46,793 bases of DNA from Cochliopodium minus (GCA_024220525.1 JAMYWO010000108.1:34626-81418); one strand, 5' to 3'; shown: positions 30,189 through 41,812, numbered from the stretch's first letter. The notes: generated from the sequence alone by a model not told the origin. A program made the numbers and translations.

Positions 30189-31263
30189 ATGATGAGAAAT
30201 AAAGGAGGGAAATATAAAGTTTTGATAATTGGGAGTAAAAATTTTATTCAATCCACAAGAGAATATTTATTTTTAAATTTCATCCTAAATTCCTTCAATT
30301 GAAGATCCAACTGTTGGAAAAACTAGTCTTTTCTTTAGATTTTGTGAGGGCATATTCAAAGATTCACCTACCACGTAAATTAATAAATAAAATTTTGATG
30401 AATTTTAAAAATATTGTTATATTGAAGAATTGGAACAGATAGCAAAGAAAAAACACTTACAATAGAAGATAAAGAATATAATTTAGTTATATGGGACACT
30501 GTAACCTTTTTTATTTCATTTTATTCACTGAAAAAAATTAATATAAATATTATTTTCAAATTCAAAAAGGCTGGACAAGAAAGGTAGATAAAAGGAATAC
30601 AAAAAGAAAAATTAATAAATTTTGATTTTAAAATCAATTCAAAGATTCAGGACTATCACCGTAAAAAATATTATTACGTTTTTCAAATGGGAAAATTATA
30701 AAAAAAGCTTGGAATAGTCTAGTTTTTATAGAGGAGCACATGCTTTAATTATTGCTTTTGATTTAACAAATAGAGATAGTTTATTTTCGGGAGTTAGTTA
30801 CTGGATTTCAGAAGTAAATAGATACAGTAAAAAAAAATTTTTTATTAATAAAAAAACGTTCAAGATAGTATAAATTATTACTTTTTTTTTTTAAGTTTAA
30901 TTTATTTAATGTTCTTAAATATTTTTTTATTTTTACAATTTAAATCATAATAATAGCTTGTGATGTCCCAAGGATTATTGTGGGGTGTAAAAGCGATTTA
31001 GAAACAAAAAGAGCAGTAAGTTATGAGGAAGCTGAGAAATTTGCTCGTGAATTTGGTTTATATTGTAAAATGAAAAAATTTTCATTATTTTATTCTAAAT
31101 TAAAAAACTAATTTTATTATTAAAAGATATTGAAACATCTTCAAAGAAAGGAACTAATGTGAATAATGCTTTTCAAACCCTTGCTAAAGAATTAAGTTTT
31201 ACGTTAGAAGAGGAAGTCTTTCCTATTCCAAAAAGTGAACCAAAGTCTTTTTGTTTTATTTAA
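30189..31263 (+). CDS. Rab-like small GTPase 4 of the array
   Basis: Starts MMRNKGGKYKVLIIG. P-loop (N/D)PTVGKTSL, switch [43 protein letters not shown]4 GCKSDL and ETSSKKG. Ends EPKSFCFI. Closest in the array to gene 3 (shared VGKTSL, SYEEAE/K-FA, EPKSF), which suggests those two came from the youngest duplication. The start exon is short and the P-loop codon is split by intron 1, here with a slightly different donor (GGGA|GTAAAA). GTPase residues other than the G4 Asn are conserved. Confidence 0.86.
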
Positions 31264-31376
31264 AGATTGTTTTCATAAGGGGATATGTCATATAAAGTGA
31301 TTTGATGGATTCCCAAACGGAATTAATTTATTTAATTAAAATATAAAATAAAAAAAAAAGAGGAAATTTATTTGAA

Positions 31377-32344
31377 ATGAGTGTCGAACACGATTATCTC
31401 TTCAAATTATTGATGATAGGAGGTATTATTATATATTTTTGGTAATTTATGGATAATTAATGCTTAATTCTTTTTATTACTCTCTTATCAGATTCTGGTG
31501 TTGGAAAATCAAGCTTAATTTTGAGATTCTGTGATGATACATTCACAGAGAGTTATATCTCTACGTAATATTAAACCATTCAACATTTGCTCCTATATAA
31601 AAAATTAATTGGTTAGGATTGGGGTAGATTTTAAAATTAGAACTATAGATTGTGATGGAAAAACAATAAAATTACAAACATGGGATACTGTATGAATTAA
31701 TATAAATAATTCTTTTTTAATTTTTTTCGGATAAATTAAATTTATTTGATAAAAGGCAGGACAAGAAAGATTCAGAACCATCACCGTAAAAAAATATATT
31801 AAAAACCTTTTTAGAAAATTTATAAATCATTTGTCTCAGTCAAGTTATTATAGAGGTTCTCACGGGATTGTTATAGCTTTTGATTTGACAAATATGGAAA
31901 CATTCACTAGTGGAGTAAAAAAATGGCTTTCAGAAATAGATAGATACGGTAAAAAAAAGTTTCGTAAAAAAAAATTGTTAAATTTAACAATTAAAAATCG
32001 ATAATAGCTTGTGAAAATGTCAGTAAAATCCTTGTTGGTTGCAAATCTGATTTGGTATCTCAAAGAGTTGTTAATTTCACTGATGCGGAGGAATACTCTC
32101 AACAATTAGGAATTCGTTGTAAAAGAAAAAAATTTATTCAAACAAATTAAAATTTTTAATTTAAAAAGATATTGAAACATCATCTAAAAATTCGACGAAT
32201 GTCGAAGAAGCGTTCTTATCTCTTTCAAGAGAAATACGTAAGGGTTTCAAAGATGATAAACCCCAATCATCTTCTGGTGTAAATTTTGTGCCAAGAGAAC
32301 CTAAAGATAAAGTTAAAGAGAAAAAATCTTTATGTAACATTTAA
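31377..32344 (+). CDS. Rab-like small GTPase 5 of the array
   Basis: Starts [16 protein letters not shown]-loop [10 protein letters not shown], switch [45 protein letters not shown]4 GCKSDL and ETSSKNS. Lysine-rich tail ending KKSLCNI. This copy is nearest to a generic Rab1/Rab8-type consensus, like gene 1. Exon layout is the same as gene 2 (no intron between ER and FR of switch II). It lies 57 bp from the end of the convergent minus-strand MYND gene. Confidence 0.88.
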
Positions 32345-32400
32345 AAAATCTATAAAAAAAAAAAAAATATTTTGTGTAGTTCAAATTTATTTATTTCTAT

Positions 32401-35400
32401 TTAATTCGGATTTTTAAAACAAATTTTTTTGTGTTCAATCCAATGTTCTTTTTGGTGCTCAGAACAACAGTACTTCACCATCTTACAATTTCCACATCTA
32501 AATATTAAAAAAAAATTAAGAAATAAAAAATTAAAAAAAAATTAAGAAATAAAAAATAAAAAATAAAATGAATTGAATTATAAAAAATACTTTTTCATGC
32601 TTTCAGAAAATTTGTTGCAAACAAAACAAAAGTTTAAAGGAGATACAAAGGGTTTGACAATTTTCAATTTTTCTGTTTGTTTGGTTTTATGCTCGTACTC
32701 TGCAAAATTCAACAGCCTTATTGCTTCTAAATGCATGTCAAGACCCATACAACAATCTTTTTATTAAAAATTTCACAAAAAAAGTACAAAATTTTTTTAA
32801 AAAATTAAAAATTAAAATATTAAAAATTGAAAATTCAAAAATTAAGAAAATTAAAAAATAAAAAAATTAATGAATAATTAAAAATTTTAATTTTTTTTTT
32901 TACCTGCTAATGCTACATAATATTTGGGAGGAGCATCTGCAGAACAGCTAATGGATAATAAACTACAGAAGAAGCCTTTTTGGTATTCTTTCAGTTTGAG
33001 ATGAGCTTGAGCCATATTTCCATTCAAAATTGAAAACAAAGGGCTCAAATTGGTGTCACTATTCATAATAAGATTAAATATTAAAAAAACAAAAAATAAT
33101 TAAAAAAAAAACGAAACAAAAAATATTAAAAAATAAAAAATAAAAAATAAAAAAATAAATAAAAAGGAAATAAAAAATAAAAAAAGTAAAAAAAAATGAA
33201 AAAAAAATGAAAAATAAATAAAATCTATCATAGAAAATAAAAAATAAATAAATACGAAAAAACAAAAATTTTCAATATTCAGAAACGAATAAAAAACTAA
33301 ACAATAAAATTTAAAAATAAAAATAAAAATTAAAAAATGTACCTTGGACTCAAATGCTTCAAAGCAAGACTGTATTGCTCAACAGCTTTTTCGTACTTTC
33401 CATCCTTATAAAAATTATTTCCGCTCTCCTTGATTTTGTTGGCGAGATTTTTGCTGTAGTTAGGTTTGGAGAAGCTGAACTTGTAACCCTTCGCGTACCT
33501 TTTCAAGTTGTTGTGGATGGTATGAAACTTTTGAGTGATACCTTCGTTGTAATCTTTAAGTTGTGTCAAAGTCTCGAATGGAATCTTTGAAATTATTTGC
33601 GAACAAATGCTTGGATCCTAAAAAATATGAATATTTTAGTTTTAATATTTACGATTTTTAATATTTACGATTTTTAATATTTACGATTTTTAATATTTAC
33701 GATTTTAATTTTTATTTTTTATTAAATTTAATTTTTACATTTTTTTTTTTAAATTTATTTTTATTATTGTTTTTTAAAATTTTATTATTCAATTATTATT
33801 TTATTTTTTAATTTAATTAATTTTTTTTTGTCATTTTTTTAATTTAATATTTAACAAATTTTTTACTTCAGAAGATTTAGCAATGAAATCAAGGACAGAA
33901 TTTTGTACGATGGAAGGATAAGTGTGCAAGTACACAAATACCACATCGTACAGGTCTCCCCTGTTGAGAAGATTCTTTCTGGTTTCTTCTGAAATGTTGA
34001 AATAGCTAATCAATGATGAATAAATGCACTTTGCATACAATGAATTGATTGGAGCTTTTTAAAAAAAATTGAAATGAAATGAAAAAATGAATTAAATAAA
34101 ATATAAAATGAAGTAAAAATAAAATGAAGAAATAAAATGAAATGAAATGAAAAAATAAAGTTAAATTAAAATGAAGAAATTAAATAAAAATATAGAATAA
34201 AATAAATTATTCACCAAAAATCAATGGCCAGAATAAAAATCAAAAATATTTAAAATGAATCAATGGGTATAATAAAATATTAAAATAAAATATTAAATTT
34301 TTAAAATAAAATTAAATTAAAATGATAAATAAAGAAAAAAAAAAAAAAAGATTTACTAGAAATAAAGCTTTTGACACAATCCAAATACTTTATTTTATCC
34401 AAGCAATCCAAACGATAAGAGCTCTTTGTCCAAGACTCCACCATCATCCAAACACTGACCAAAGTGTCCTGGATGTCATCCCTCTCAATGGGAGATTTAA
34501 GAAACTCAGTGACGTAGCTGAAAATGTTTTTTTCAACCAAAATGTCTTTGCCTGTTTTTAAATGGGGAACTTGGGAGAGGAGGACTAGGGAATTTTCGCA
34601 GACACCCAAGATTCTTGATTGCGCCCTTTCGAATCCCATTTTTTGGGTCATTGATCTTGGTTCTATTCCCTGTGGAAACTTTGTTCCTAATATTTTTTTT
34701 TGAAGAAAATTTAACAAAGTTTCAAAAAAATTCTGTTCTATTTATTTGTGAAGATATAATTTTAAAATTTTGAATCATAAAAAAATTAAAATTATTAAAC
34801 AAAATTAATTGAAAATTTTGAAAAAAAAAATAATACTCAATTATTGTAATATTTTAATGAAAATTATTTGTGATATTTTTGCAGATATGAAACAAAATAA
34901 CTTGTTATATTTTTAAAATAAACTATTATATTGAAATAAACCAAATTTATTTTTAAATAAAGATTTAAATTAAAGTAAAAAAAAAATTGTTTAAATTAAA
35001 GTTACCAGCAACACCCAAACTGTACAAAATAAGTTCGTATTTATTGTATTTACGCTTAAATTCTTTCTCAATGAGAGACATCGGATCGGAAAAAATCTGA
35101 AAGACCCTCTCAACCATGTCTTTGTTGGAATTGTAAAAAAGGGTGGTAAATTCTTTGTTGCAAGACATGGTACGAGAAGCCAACAAAAACTTGATTATTT
35201 CAATAAAGTTTTTCTCGAAAGGAATTCTAAAAAAATTGTTTTTGTTGTCACATTTCAAGAAACATTTCAATGCGAAATCATCCGCTGCTACTTCGTATTG
35301 ACAGTACTCTTCTTTTTTGTTTCCCACGATCAATTGGAGAACACACAGTGAATAATAAGGAATACATTGAAAATCCTCGTTGTCTCCTTTAGAAATAGAT

Positions 35401-36095
35401 TGGTTTGTTTTTAAATAAAATTTTGAGATCAAATATTCTTATTTCTTATTTGATTATTTTTTCAAAATGAAATTATTGATCTGAAAGATTAAATCAAAAA
35501 TACTTTTATTAAATTAATTTTTTTTGATTTTTTTTTTTACCGTAGTCTCGATCCAGCAGAAACATCAAAATTGGCATTATCCCAGTCTCCAACAACAATC
35601 TTTGCATCTCGATCACAGATATGCTGTACATACTCAAATGTTGAGTATGAGTCAACATTGAAGATAAATGAGACAACTATGATTATAATAAAAGAAAATA
35701 AATTCATAATTGTTAACAAATATATTAAATACAAATTAAGCGAAAAAATATATTATTATTTTCTTAATATTTATATTTTTTTTTACAGTGATCAATGCGG
35801 TATCATATCCATGATCCTTTCCTCCATTCTCTCTTATATATTTCCATATCTTTGCTATGGATTGTTTTCTATCATTTCCCTTCTTCTTCAAACAACAATC
35901 TAGACAAGTATCCTCTTCATGAATCATATCATTCTCCCTATCCTTGAATAATCCTCCCCCTAGACCCCCCATTCCTCCCATTCCTCCCATTCCATAATCC
36001 ATGTCTTCTATGTTCATTCCTCCCATCATGTTCTGCATATTTTGAAACATGGATTTTTCAAATCCTTTCTGAAGATGATAAAAAAAATGACTCAT
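32401..36095 (-). CDS. Armadillo-like/TPR/MYND zinc-finger protein
   Basis: About nine exons on the minus strand. The N-terminus (Met 36095) is Met/Gly-rich: NMMGGMNIEDMDYGMGG with GMGGMGGMGGLGGG. Next is an acidic-cysteine patch (EEDTCLDCCLKKKG). The long middle (about 35690-33850) is all-helical, with armadillo-like elements such as LLLETGIMPILMFLLDRDYG. Then comes a TPR pair: NKIKESGNNFYKDGKYEKAV followed by NGNMAQAHLKLKEYQKG, the asparagine/alanine turn of TPRs. The C-terminus is a MYND zinc finger: CFVCNKF, then CGNCKMVKYCCSEHQKEHW and HKKIC. MYND fingers bind proline-rich partners; TPR-MYND proteins act as chaperone or assembly adaptors. There is no SET domain, so it is not an SMYD methyltransferase. 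Introns, especially at 33061-33330, are simple A-rich on the plus strand. Confidence 0.75.
33641..33707. repeat. 16-bp tandem repeat in an intron of the MYND gene
   Basis: Four near-perfect copies of TTTTTAATATTTACGA in tandem. It is the only clearly non-homopolymeric minisatellite in the intron, with no link to coding sequence. Confidence 0.9.
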
Positions 36096-36367
36096 TCTTT
36101 AATTTTATATTTTTTTTGTGCAAAATGAAACAAATTTTTTTTTTATTTTTTTTATTCAAAAATTTCTCACAATATTTTTCAAATCATCTTTGATTATACA
36201 CCAACCAAAAGCATATCAGAAATAACTTTTTCAATTTTTGTTCATAAGGGGAAATTTTTTTTTCTTTTTTAATATATGTCTTCAAATCTTTCAATTATAA
36301 TAATATTAAAACTTGCAATTAAATCTTGGAATTGATGATCCTTTAACATATTCAGTTAAAAAAAAAA

Positions 36368-36631
36368 TGGCAAACAAATTTTCCCTTTTTAATTTATATT
36401 CTTTAATTTTGAAAGGAACCCAACAAACAATGATGAAAAATGTGATTACATTTTCCTTGTTATCCATCTATCTCATATTCGCAGTTATATCGCTGATATA
36501 TCTCATCAAGATCTGCAAGAACAAAGAAGATAGCGGGAAATACAAATTAAACTACATCATTTTGATTTTTCTATTTGCAATATTTAGAGTAGCAGGATTT
36601 ATAATCGCCCCATTTGTAAATAAGCCATATA
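36368..36631 (+). CDS. TOM1/THH1-like membrane protein, first exon only
   Basis: MANKFSLFNLYSLILKGTQQ, then two hydrophobic helices (VITFSLLSIYLIFAVISLIYL and LNYIILIFLFAIFRVAGFII) and APFVNKPY at a good donor GTAAGA (36632). The pattern (helix, charged loop, helix with an Arg) fits helices 1-2 of TOM1-like proteins such as that at 43977-46793. No downstream exons with helices 3-7 follow in the next 350 bp; the next coding sequence is RasGAP. So this is a gene fragment, or the N-terminus of an unusual fusion, or the rest is missing from the assembly. Confidence 0.45.
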
Positions 36632-36986
36632 GTAAGAAAATAAAAAATTATTTTATAATTCCATTGAAAATTTTTTTGTGAGAATTGAAAATATGCGCCA
36701 TATAATTTGGATCAATTTTTATATCTCAACATAAGATACTATATAATTGATCTATGAGATCCAAATAATCATATTATCATTTGTATATGTTGATTAATAT
36801 TGATCCTTTATCGATCATTTTTACTAACAAATTTTCAATCTGAAATATTGAATAATAATGGATAAAATTTATTATCTTTGATCAAAGAGAATCAAATCTC
36901 AGAAATCATAAACATATCAAAAAATATCAAAAAAAAACAAAAAAATCTCCCCAATAAAATAATCATACTTTACATCTTTCGATTAT
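36632..36986. other. Noncoding stretch between TOM1-like exon and RasGAP
   Basis: A/T-rich, with GATC-rich segments at about 36700-36900 (ATTGATCTATGAGATCC, TTATCGATCATTTT). No exon is recognisable here. If the TOM1-like exon and RasGAP were spliced together this would be the intron, with an acceptor such as ATCTATAG at about 37018. Confidence 0.4.
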
Positions 36987-39961
36987 ATGCATTTAATTTG
37001 TCATATCAAAATCTATAGCTCAAAAGAGGATAACACATCCGATAACTTGGAAAAAGCGAGCTATCTTTTTGGAAGGATGATAGATACGATCAAAGAACTT
37101 CCCATAGAACTCAAGTATTTAACCTACATCACAAATCGATTGTGCGGGATCTACATCTCCAAGAAAGATAGTACAGAGATCGCTTCCACAATAATAATTT
37201 TAAGACTATTACATCCCGCACTGTTAAACCCCGTTGAATACAATCTTCTTCCCGAGGGTAAAGAGTTCCCCAAAAAGAAAATCATTTTTTTGTCGAAACT
37301 CTTCCAGAATTTGACAGTGGAGAGCTCTAATTCTACGGATATTAACCAGCCGGAGAACAGGTGGAAGCTTATGAACAGGAAAAAGTTTGAAATCTACTTA
37401 AAGATCATTTGCAACGAAAAGAATTTTTGTAAGTTTTTTAAAAAAGAAAATATTTGAAATAATTCCCTCAAATAATGGAGCACTGATTTTTTTTTTAATT
37501 TTTTTTTTTTTGTTAAAAGTAAATTGTGAGTTTACAAAGACAACAGGGGATTACAAGGTTGATACATATGATCCTGATGATTTGGACAAGATATATGAGG
37601 TATTGTATTATTATAAGGGAGATATTGATAATTTTCTTCAGACAAAAGCAAACACATTAAAAGAGGACACCCTAACAAGAATGCAGAGACTAGTAAAATT
37701 TAAAATTTATTGATTTTTTTTTTTTGTTTGAATTATTATTTAATTTTAGTATTTAACAATTTTTTTTAATCCTCTGTTTTAATCAAGGTTGATCTCATCA
37801 CTTTGATTGGAGAACCCAAAAAGAAATATTTGATCGAAGAAGTGGAGTCTTCTCCCTCCAAACCCCGAATCTCGAAAAAAAACAAATTCAAAAAGTCCAC
37901 GCTCGAAATAGCCTCTAAACAAGTGATATACGATGGAGTCCTGAATGATCTAGCTCAACGCATCATTAACAGCGCTAAAAACGAAAGTGTTTTTAACCAA
38001 TATATCACCGAGCTTTCATACTTGATGATCGATAAGAAGTATGGCATGCTCAAGAAGGAATATTCCAATGAGAACAAGAGTAAGAACAAAAAAATCTTCG
38101 ATTCTGGTGAAATCATTGCTTGGATCGTGGATAAAGTGGGTTTGGAGAAACTTTTATCAGAAAAATGTTTTCAAAGCTTGTTAGAAATGTCATTGATCCT
38201 TATCAAGGTAATTTTTTATAAATTTTTTTTTTTGTGATTTATTTTTAGTATTATTTTATTTTATTTTTATAATATTTTTTGGTTTTTAAAACGATTTTCT
38301 TTTTTTTAATTTCGAAGGATGATGGAGAACTAGTCTTAAACCAAAACAAGTATCATTTCAACAAAGTATTCATCAAAAAGTGCTTTAAAAAGCCTAATTC
38401 CAAAAAAAGAGGTGAAAATTTTTTAGTATTATAAAAAAATAAAAAATAATAAAAAATAAACAAAAATAAATAAATATAAATGAAACATAACAAAAAATAA
38501 TGAAACTTTCTCGAAAAATAGAAAGTTCGCAAGAGATAAAGGAACCAACTATCAAATTCGATCTTCCTCAGACCAACACGGAAAACTACGCTAAGCCCAA
38601 AAAATACGCCATCGTGAGATCTTCTAGTTTCTGTTCCAACGAAAAGTTCCTCATCGACACCAAATCCAAAGATTTGCTGTCTGATTTGGAAACCATCGAT
38701 TTTTTTGGGGAGCATGAATTGAGTCAGTTGGAACTAACCAAGCTTTTGGAAGTTGTAATTCTCTTTTTTTTTTCTTTTTTTTTTTTAAATTTTAATTTAA
38801 TTTTTAATTTTGATCATTTAGGATTAATTTAATTAGATAAATTTTATTTTCAAGTTTTAAAATTTTAAATTTTAAACTATTTTAATTATGAGAATTTAAT
38901 AAATTCTATTTTTGAATTAATATTTTTCTTCAGTTAAAAGCACTCACCGCAAAAATGAAAGATAACAACGGGGTAAAATTTGATGAAGTTCACAAAACAG
39001 TTTTCACGTCCGACGCAGCTCTGGAGTGGATCTCTTTGGAGCTCAAAGTGGGGAACACCAAAGCGTTCAAAGTGCTTTCACACCTTCACAAGTACAGCTT
39101 GATAGAATCCAAAAAAATATTTGGAATGCACAAAAGATTCGCGAAAAAAACTCATTCGTATTCCGAAAAAAGTATTTTTTTTTTTTTATTTTATTTCATT
39201 TAAAAAATATGAATTTTTCATGTTTTTTTTTTCTTGTTTTTTGTTTCATTTTTTTTTTTGATCCAATAATATTGCATTATTTTATTTTTTAACATTTTTA
39301 TTTTATTATTTTTTATTTTTTATTTAACTGATTATTTTATTTTTTTAAAAGATATAAGCAGCCCTCCAACCCCTTTGTCTCCAACACCCTCCAAAAAAAC
39401 AAAGAGCACTGTCAAAAAAGACACTTCTAATGTGGGGAATAGTGTCATCAATCTCTTAAAGTTTGACTTCAAGCAGAAGAAGAACTCTGAGAATCTCCCT
39501 GAGCCTCCTCCAAAACAAGACCTCAAAAGTCGGATTGGATCAATAGGTAATGAGTGGTTTTATTTTTATTTTTATTTTTACTTTATTTTTTATTTTATTT
39601 TATTTTTATTTTAATATTTTCTTTTTTAAAATATTTTTAATACATAGAGGGAATCTACAATGAGAACAAATCCATCTCTAAAAAAGTGAAGATTGAGGAT
39701 CTTCTCAAGTCTTTTCCTAAGTATTTATCTTTCCCTGAAAACCCCATCAACAAATCCGATTCTCCCATTAAAAAAAAACCTTCTGTAAACTCTGTTCTCA
39801 ACTATTTTAATGGCAGCCCCTCTCCAACTACCAACCCTGTCAACAATGACAACTGCACTTCTTCACCTAACACCGATGTTAAGCAGGATGGTCAGAAAAA
39901 AAATTTGTGGATCTTCTCCCGTAAAGCAAACTTGAAGAAGGAAAGTTCAGATAACAAATGA
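36987..39961 (+). CDS. RasGAP-DEP domain protein, N-terminally incomplete
   Basis: About ten exons. The first holds the C-terminal half of a RasGAP domain: IIILRLLHPALLNPVEYNLL matches the FLR..xPA...P signature block, followed by FLSKLFQNLTVESS (K.lQnLa). A later exon is a DEP domain: GVKFDEVHKTVFTSDAALEW, VGNTKAFKVLSHL and YSLIES. The C-terminus is a low-complexity Ser/Pro/Lys region (SSPPTPLSPTPSKK, SPSPTTNPVNNDN). RasGAPs speed GTP hydrolysis on Ras; DEP domains target membranes or receptors. The arginine-finger half of the RasGAP domain is not seen upstream of the first Met (36987). Either further 5' exons are hidden or lost, or the gene is truncated. A long T-rich intron (about 38761-38933) is typical. 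Confidence 0.72.
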
Positions 39962-40205
39962 AGAATCCAATTTTTTTTTAATTTTTGTTTTTTCTCATCT
40001 GAAATAAATTTTTTTCTTAATTTTCCCAAATATATATTTTTATTTTGATTTACTTTTTGATTTGCACCGAAATTTACTTGTTTTTTTATTAATTGAGAAA
40101 AAGATCACAAGATCTACAAAATATGTTTGAAATAAAAAAATTTTTTGTTGTTGATCTTTATATAAAAATAAAAAAAAAACTAAACTTTCAAAAAAAATTT
40201 AAACT

Positions 40206-40487
40206 ATGGGAGATCTTATCAAAAAAATGAAGTGGGATGAATTTTTAAAGGATTTTGGATGGCCAAGTCATTTGCTTGAAAGAGTAGAATCCAACCTCAA
40301 TTATTTCTTGCCCAATTATCTTTCAATCTTGGTGTTATCCTTCCTCTTCATGATCTTGTTGGGACCATTAACTATTGTTTATGCCATCATCTTCATAATT
40401 GTGCATATAATCTTCAAGAACAGATCAATCATGAATCAAGGAAACTATTACTTTTCATTTTTGAAGAAGAATTTAAAGTCGAATTAA
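40206..40487 (+). CDS. PRA1/Yip3-type protein, half length
   Basis: A single-exon frame of 93 residues: MGDLIKKMKWDEFLKDFGWP, then RVESNLNYFLPNYLSILVLS and a long hydrophobic hairpin with LLGPLTIVYAI. The R...NL.YF..NY......ll..P sequence is the signature of PRA1 (prenylated Rab acceptor) proteins, ER/Golgi membrane proteins that act on prenylated Rabs. Members usually have about 150-190 residues and four helices; this one stops after the first hydrophobic pair with a charged tail (KKNLKSN). No donor site was evident at its end. It is either a minimal family member or a truncated copy. Confidence 0.72.
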   Translation: MGDLIKKMKWDEFLKDFGWPSHLLERVESNLNYFLPNYLSILVLSFLFMILLGPLTIVYAIIFIIVHIIFKNRSIMNQGNYYFSFLKKNLKSN

Positions 40488-40791
40488 AAAATTTGATATT
40501 GTTTCAAAACAAACCTCTATTCGAATTAAATTACTCATTACTTTTTAAATTCAAATATTCGGACCTTATATTTTTTTTTTTTTGTATTTTTATTTTTCTG
40601 TGAAATTTTAAAAGCAAATGTATATAAAAAAATTATTCATGTTGCGCAATTTACTCTTGTTTTGCGCAATTTTCGCAGTTATAGTTCCTACATTAGATAT
40701 GAAATTGATGCAAAAAAAAATGTTTGTCAAAAAAAAAATATTATAACCCAAAGAAAAAAAAAATTGTAAAAATCAAAATAATTGGAATAAA

Positions 40792-41224
40792 ATGGAGGAT
40801 AATAAGAAAGATGATTATTATGCAATTATGGGATTGAGTAAAGAGGCCTCCATCAAAGATATAAAAACTGCCTATAAGAAACTATGCAAAAAGTTTCATC
40901 CTGATTTGAATATGGATAATAAAGAGATTGCTAGATTGAAGATGGATAAAATAAACAAGGCGTATGCTATATTGGGAGATAATGAGAAGAAAAGGTGAGA
41001 AATACATTCATTTTTGAAATCCTCATTCAATACCATGAGTTTCATAAATTGTTGAGAAATATATCGAAATATAGAATTGTTGGGATTTAAAAAAGAACCA
41101 TCAAAATTAATAAAGTTGTTGATTTTAATTATTTGTTATAAAAAAATTCCCTAGAACTATACTCACAAAACCAATCCAAATAAATTAATATTTAAAGTAT
41201 AATTCTTTCAGATATTCAATTTGA
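40792..41224 (+). CDS. Mini J-domain (DnaJ-like) protein
   Basis: MEDNKKDDYYAIMGLSKEAS begins a canonical J domain: YY.iMGLskeAs..dIK.AYKKL, then KKFHPDLN with the HPD tripeptide, and DKINKAYAILGDNEKKR. The donor GTGAGA after KKR and an acceptor TTTCAG at 41209-41211 add only RYSI before TGA. The whole protein is therefore about 72 residues, essentially a bare J domain, able in principle to stimulate an Hsp70 but with no substrate-binding part. A longer 3' part in the following 400 bp was not found. Confidence 0.75.
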
Positions 41225-41659
41225 TGTCAAAATCCACAAATAAGAGTAATATTAAACTTATAAAGACAAGAAAAGAATTGTTGGCGGAGAAATTAAGCTA
41301 AAATTGATTGAAAGTTAAAAAACATAATATAAAAAAATGTAATTGTAAAATGAAATTTCTTATCAAATATATCATGATGATTTGGAGAATAATTGAATGG
41401 ATGTGATCAACAAATATTAATTTTTAAAAGTTTGTTTAAATTCGATACACTTCTTGGTTTTTAAAAATTGCATTTTTGTTCTTTAATCAAATTTTTTTAA
41501 ATATTTTGAGCTGATAATTAAAACACGGGATCTCACATATTTATCTGGGGAATAGTTTCATTATTTAATTTCACATAAAAAAAAAATATAAACAAAAATT
41601 TCAAATTTTGATTCAAATTTTGATTCAAATTTTGATTCAAATTGATTAAATTTATAAAT
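41225..41659. other. Intergenic with a 12-bp tandem repeat
   Basis: No coding potential. It contains a 12-bp tandem repeat TTTGATTCAAAT, about 3.7 copies, at about 41600-41645, directly before the MITE target duplication. Promoter elements of the next gene would lie downstream of the MITE. Confidence 0.7.
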
Positions 41660-41748
41660 TAGAGATGTTCAAAATTTTACAACAGTTTAAATTTTGTTAG
41701 CAATTAATTTATATCCGCTAACAAAGTTGTAAATTTTGGACATGTCTA
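41660..41748. mobile_element. 89-bp MITE, copy 3, upstream of a membrane-protein gene
   Basis: Same length and nearly the same sequence as the copy at 14544-14632, with the same terminal inverted repeats and core TATATCCGCTAACAAAG. Flanked by a perfect 9-bp duplication TTTATAAAT (41651-41659 and 41749-41757). It ends 64 bp before the start codon of the downstream gene, so it may lie in that gene's promoter or 5' UTR. Confidence 0.92.
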
Positions 41749-41812
41749 TTTATAAATCATTTATTTTTTTCTTTTCAAAATATGTTGAAATATTTTTTCT
41801 TTTAAAATTAGT

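Noticed and set aside
33074-33265. Hydrophobic small frame on the minus strand
   Set aside because: It falls in the A-rich repeat intron of the MYND gene.
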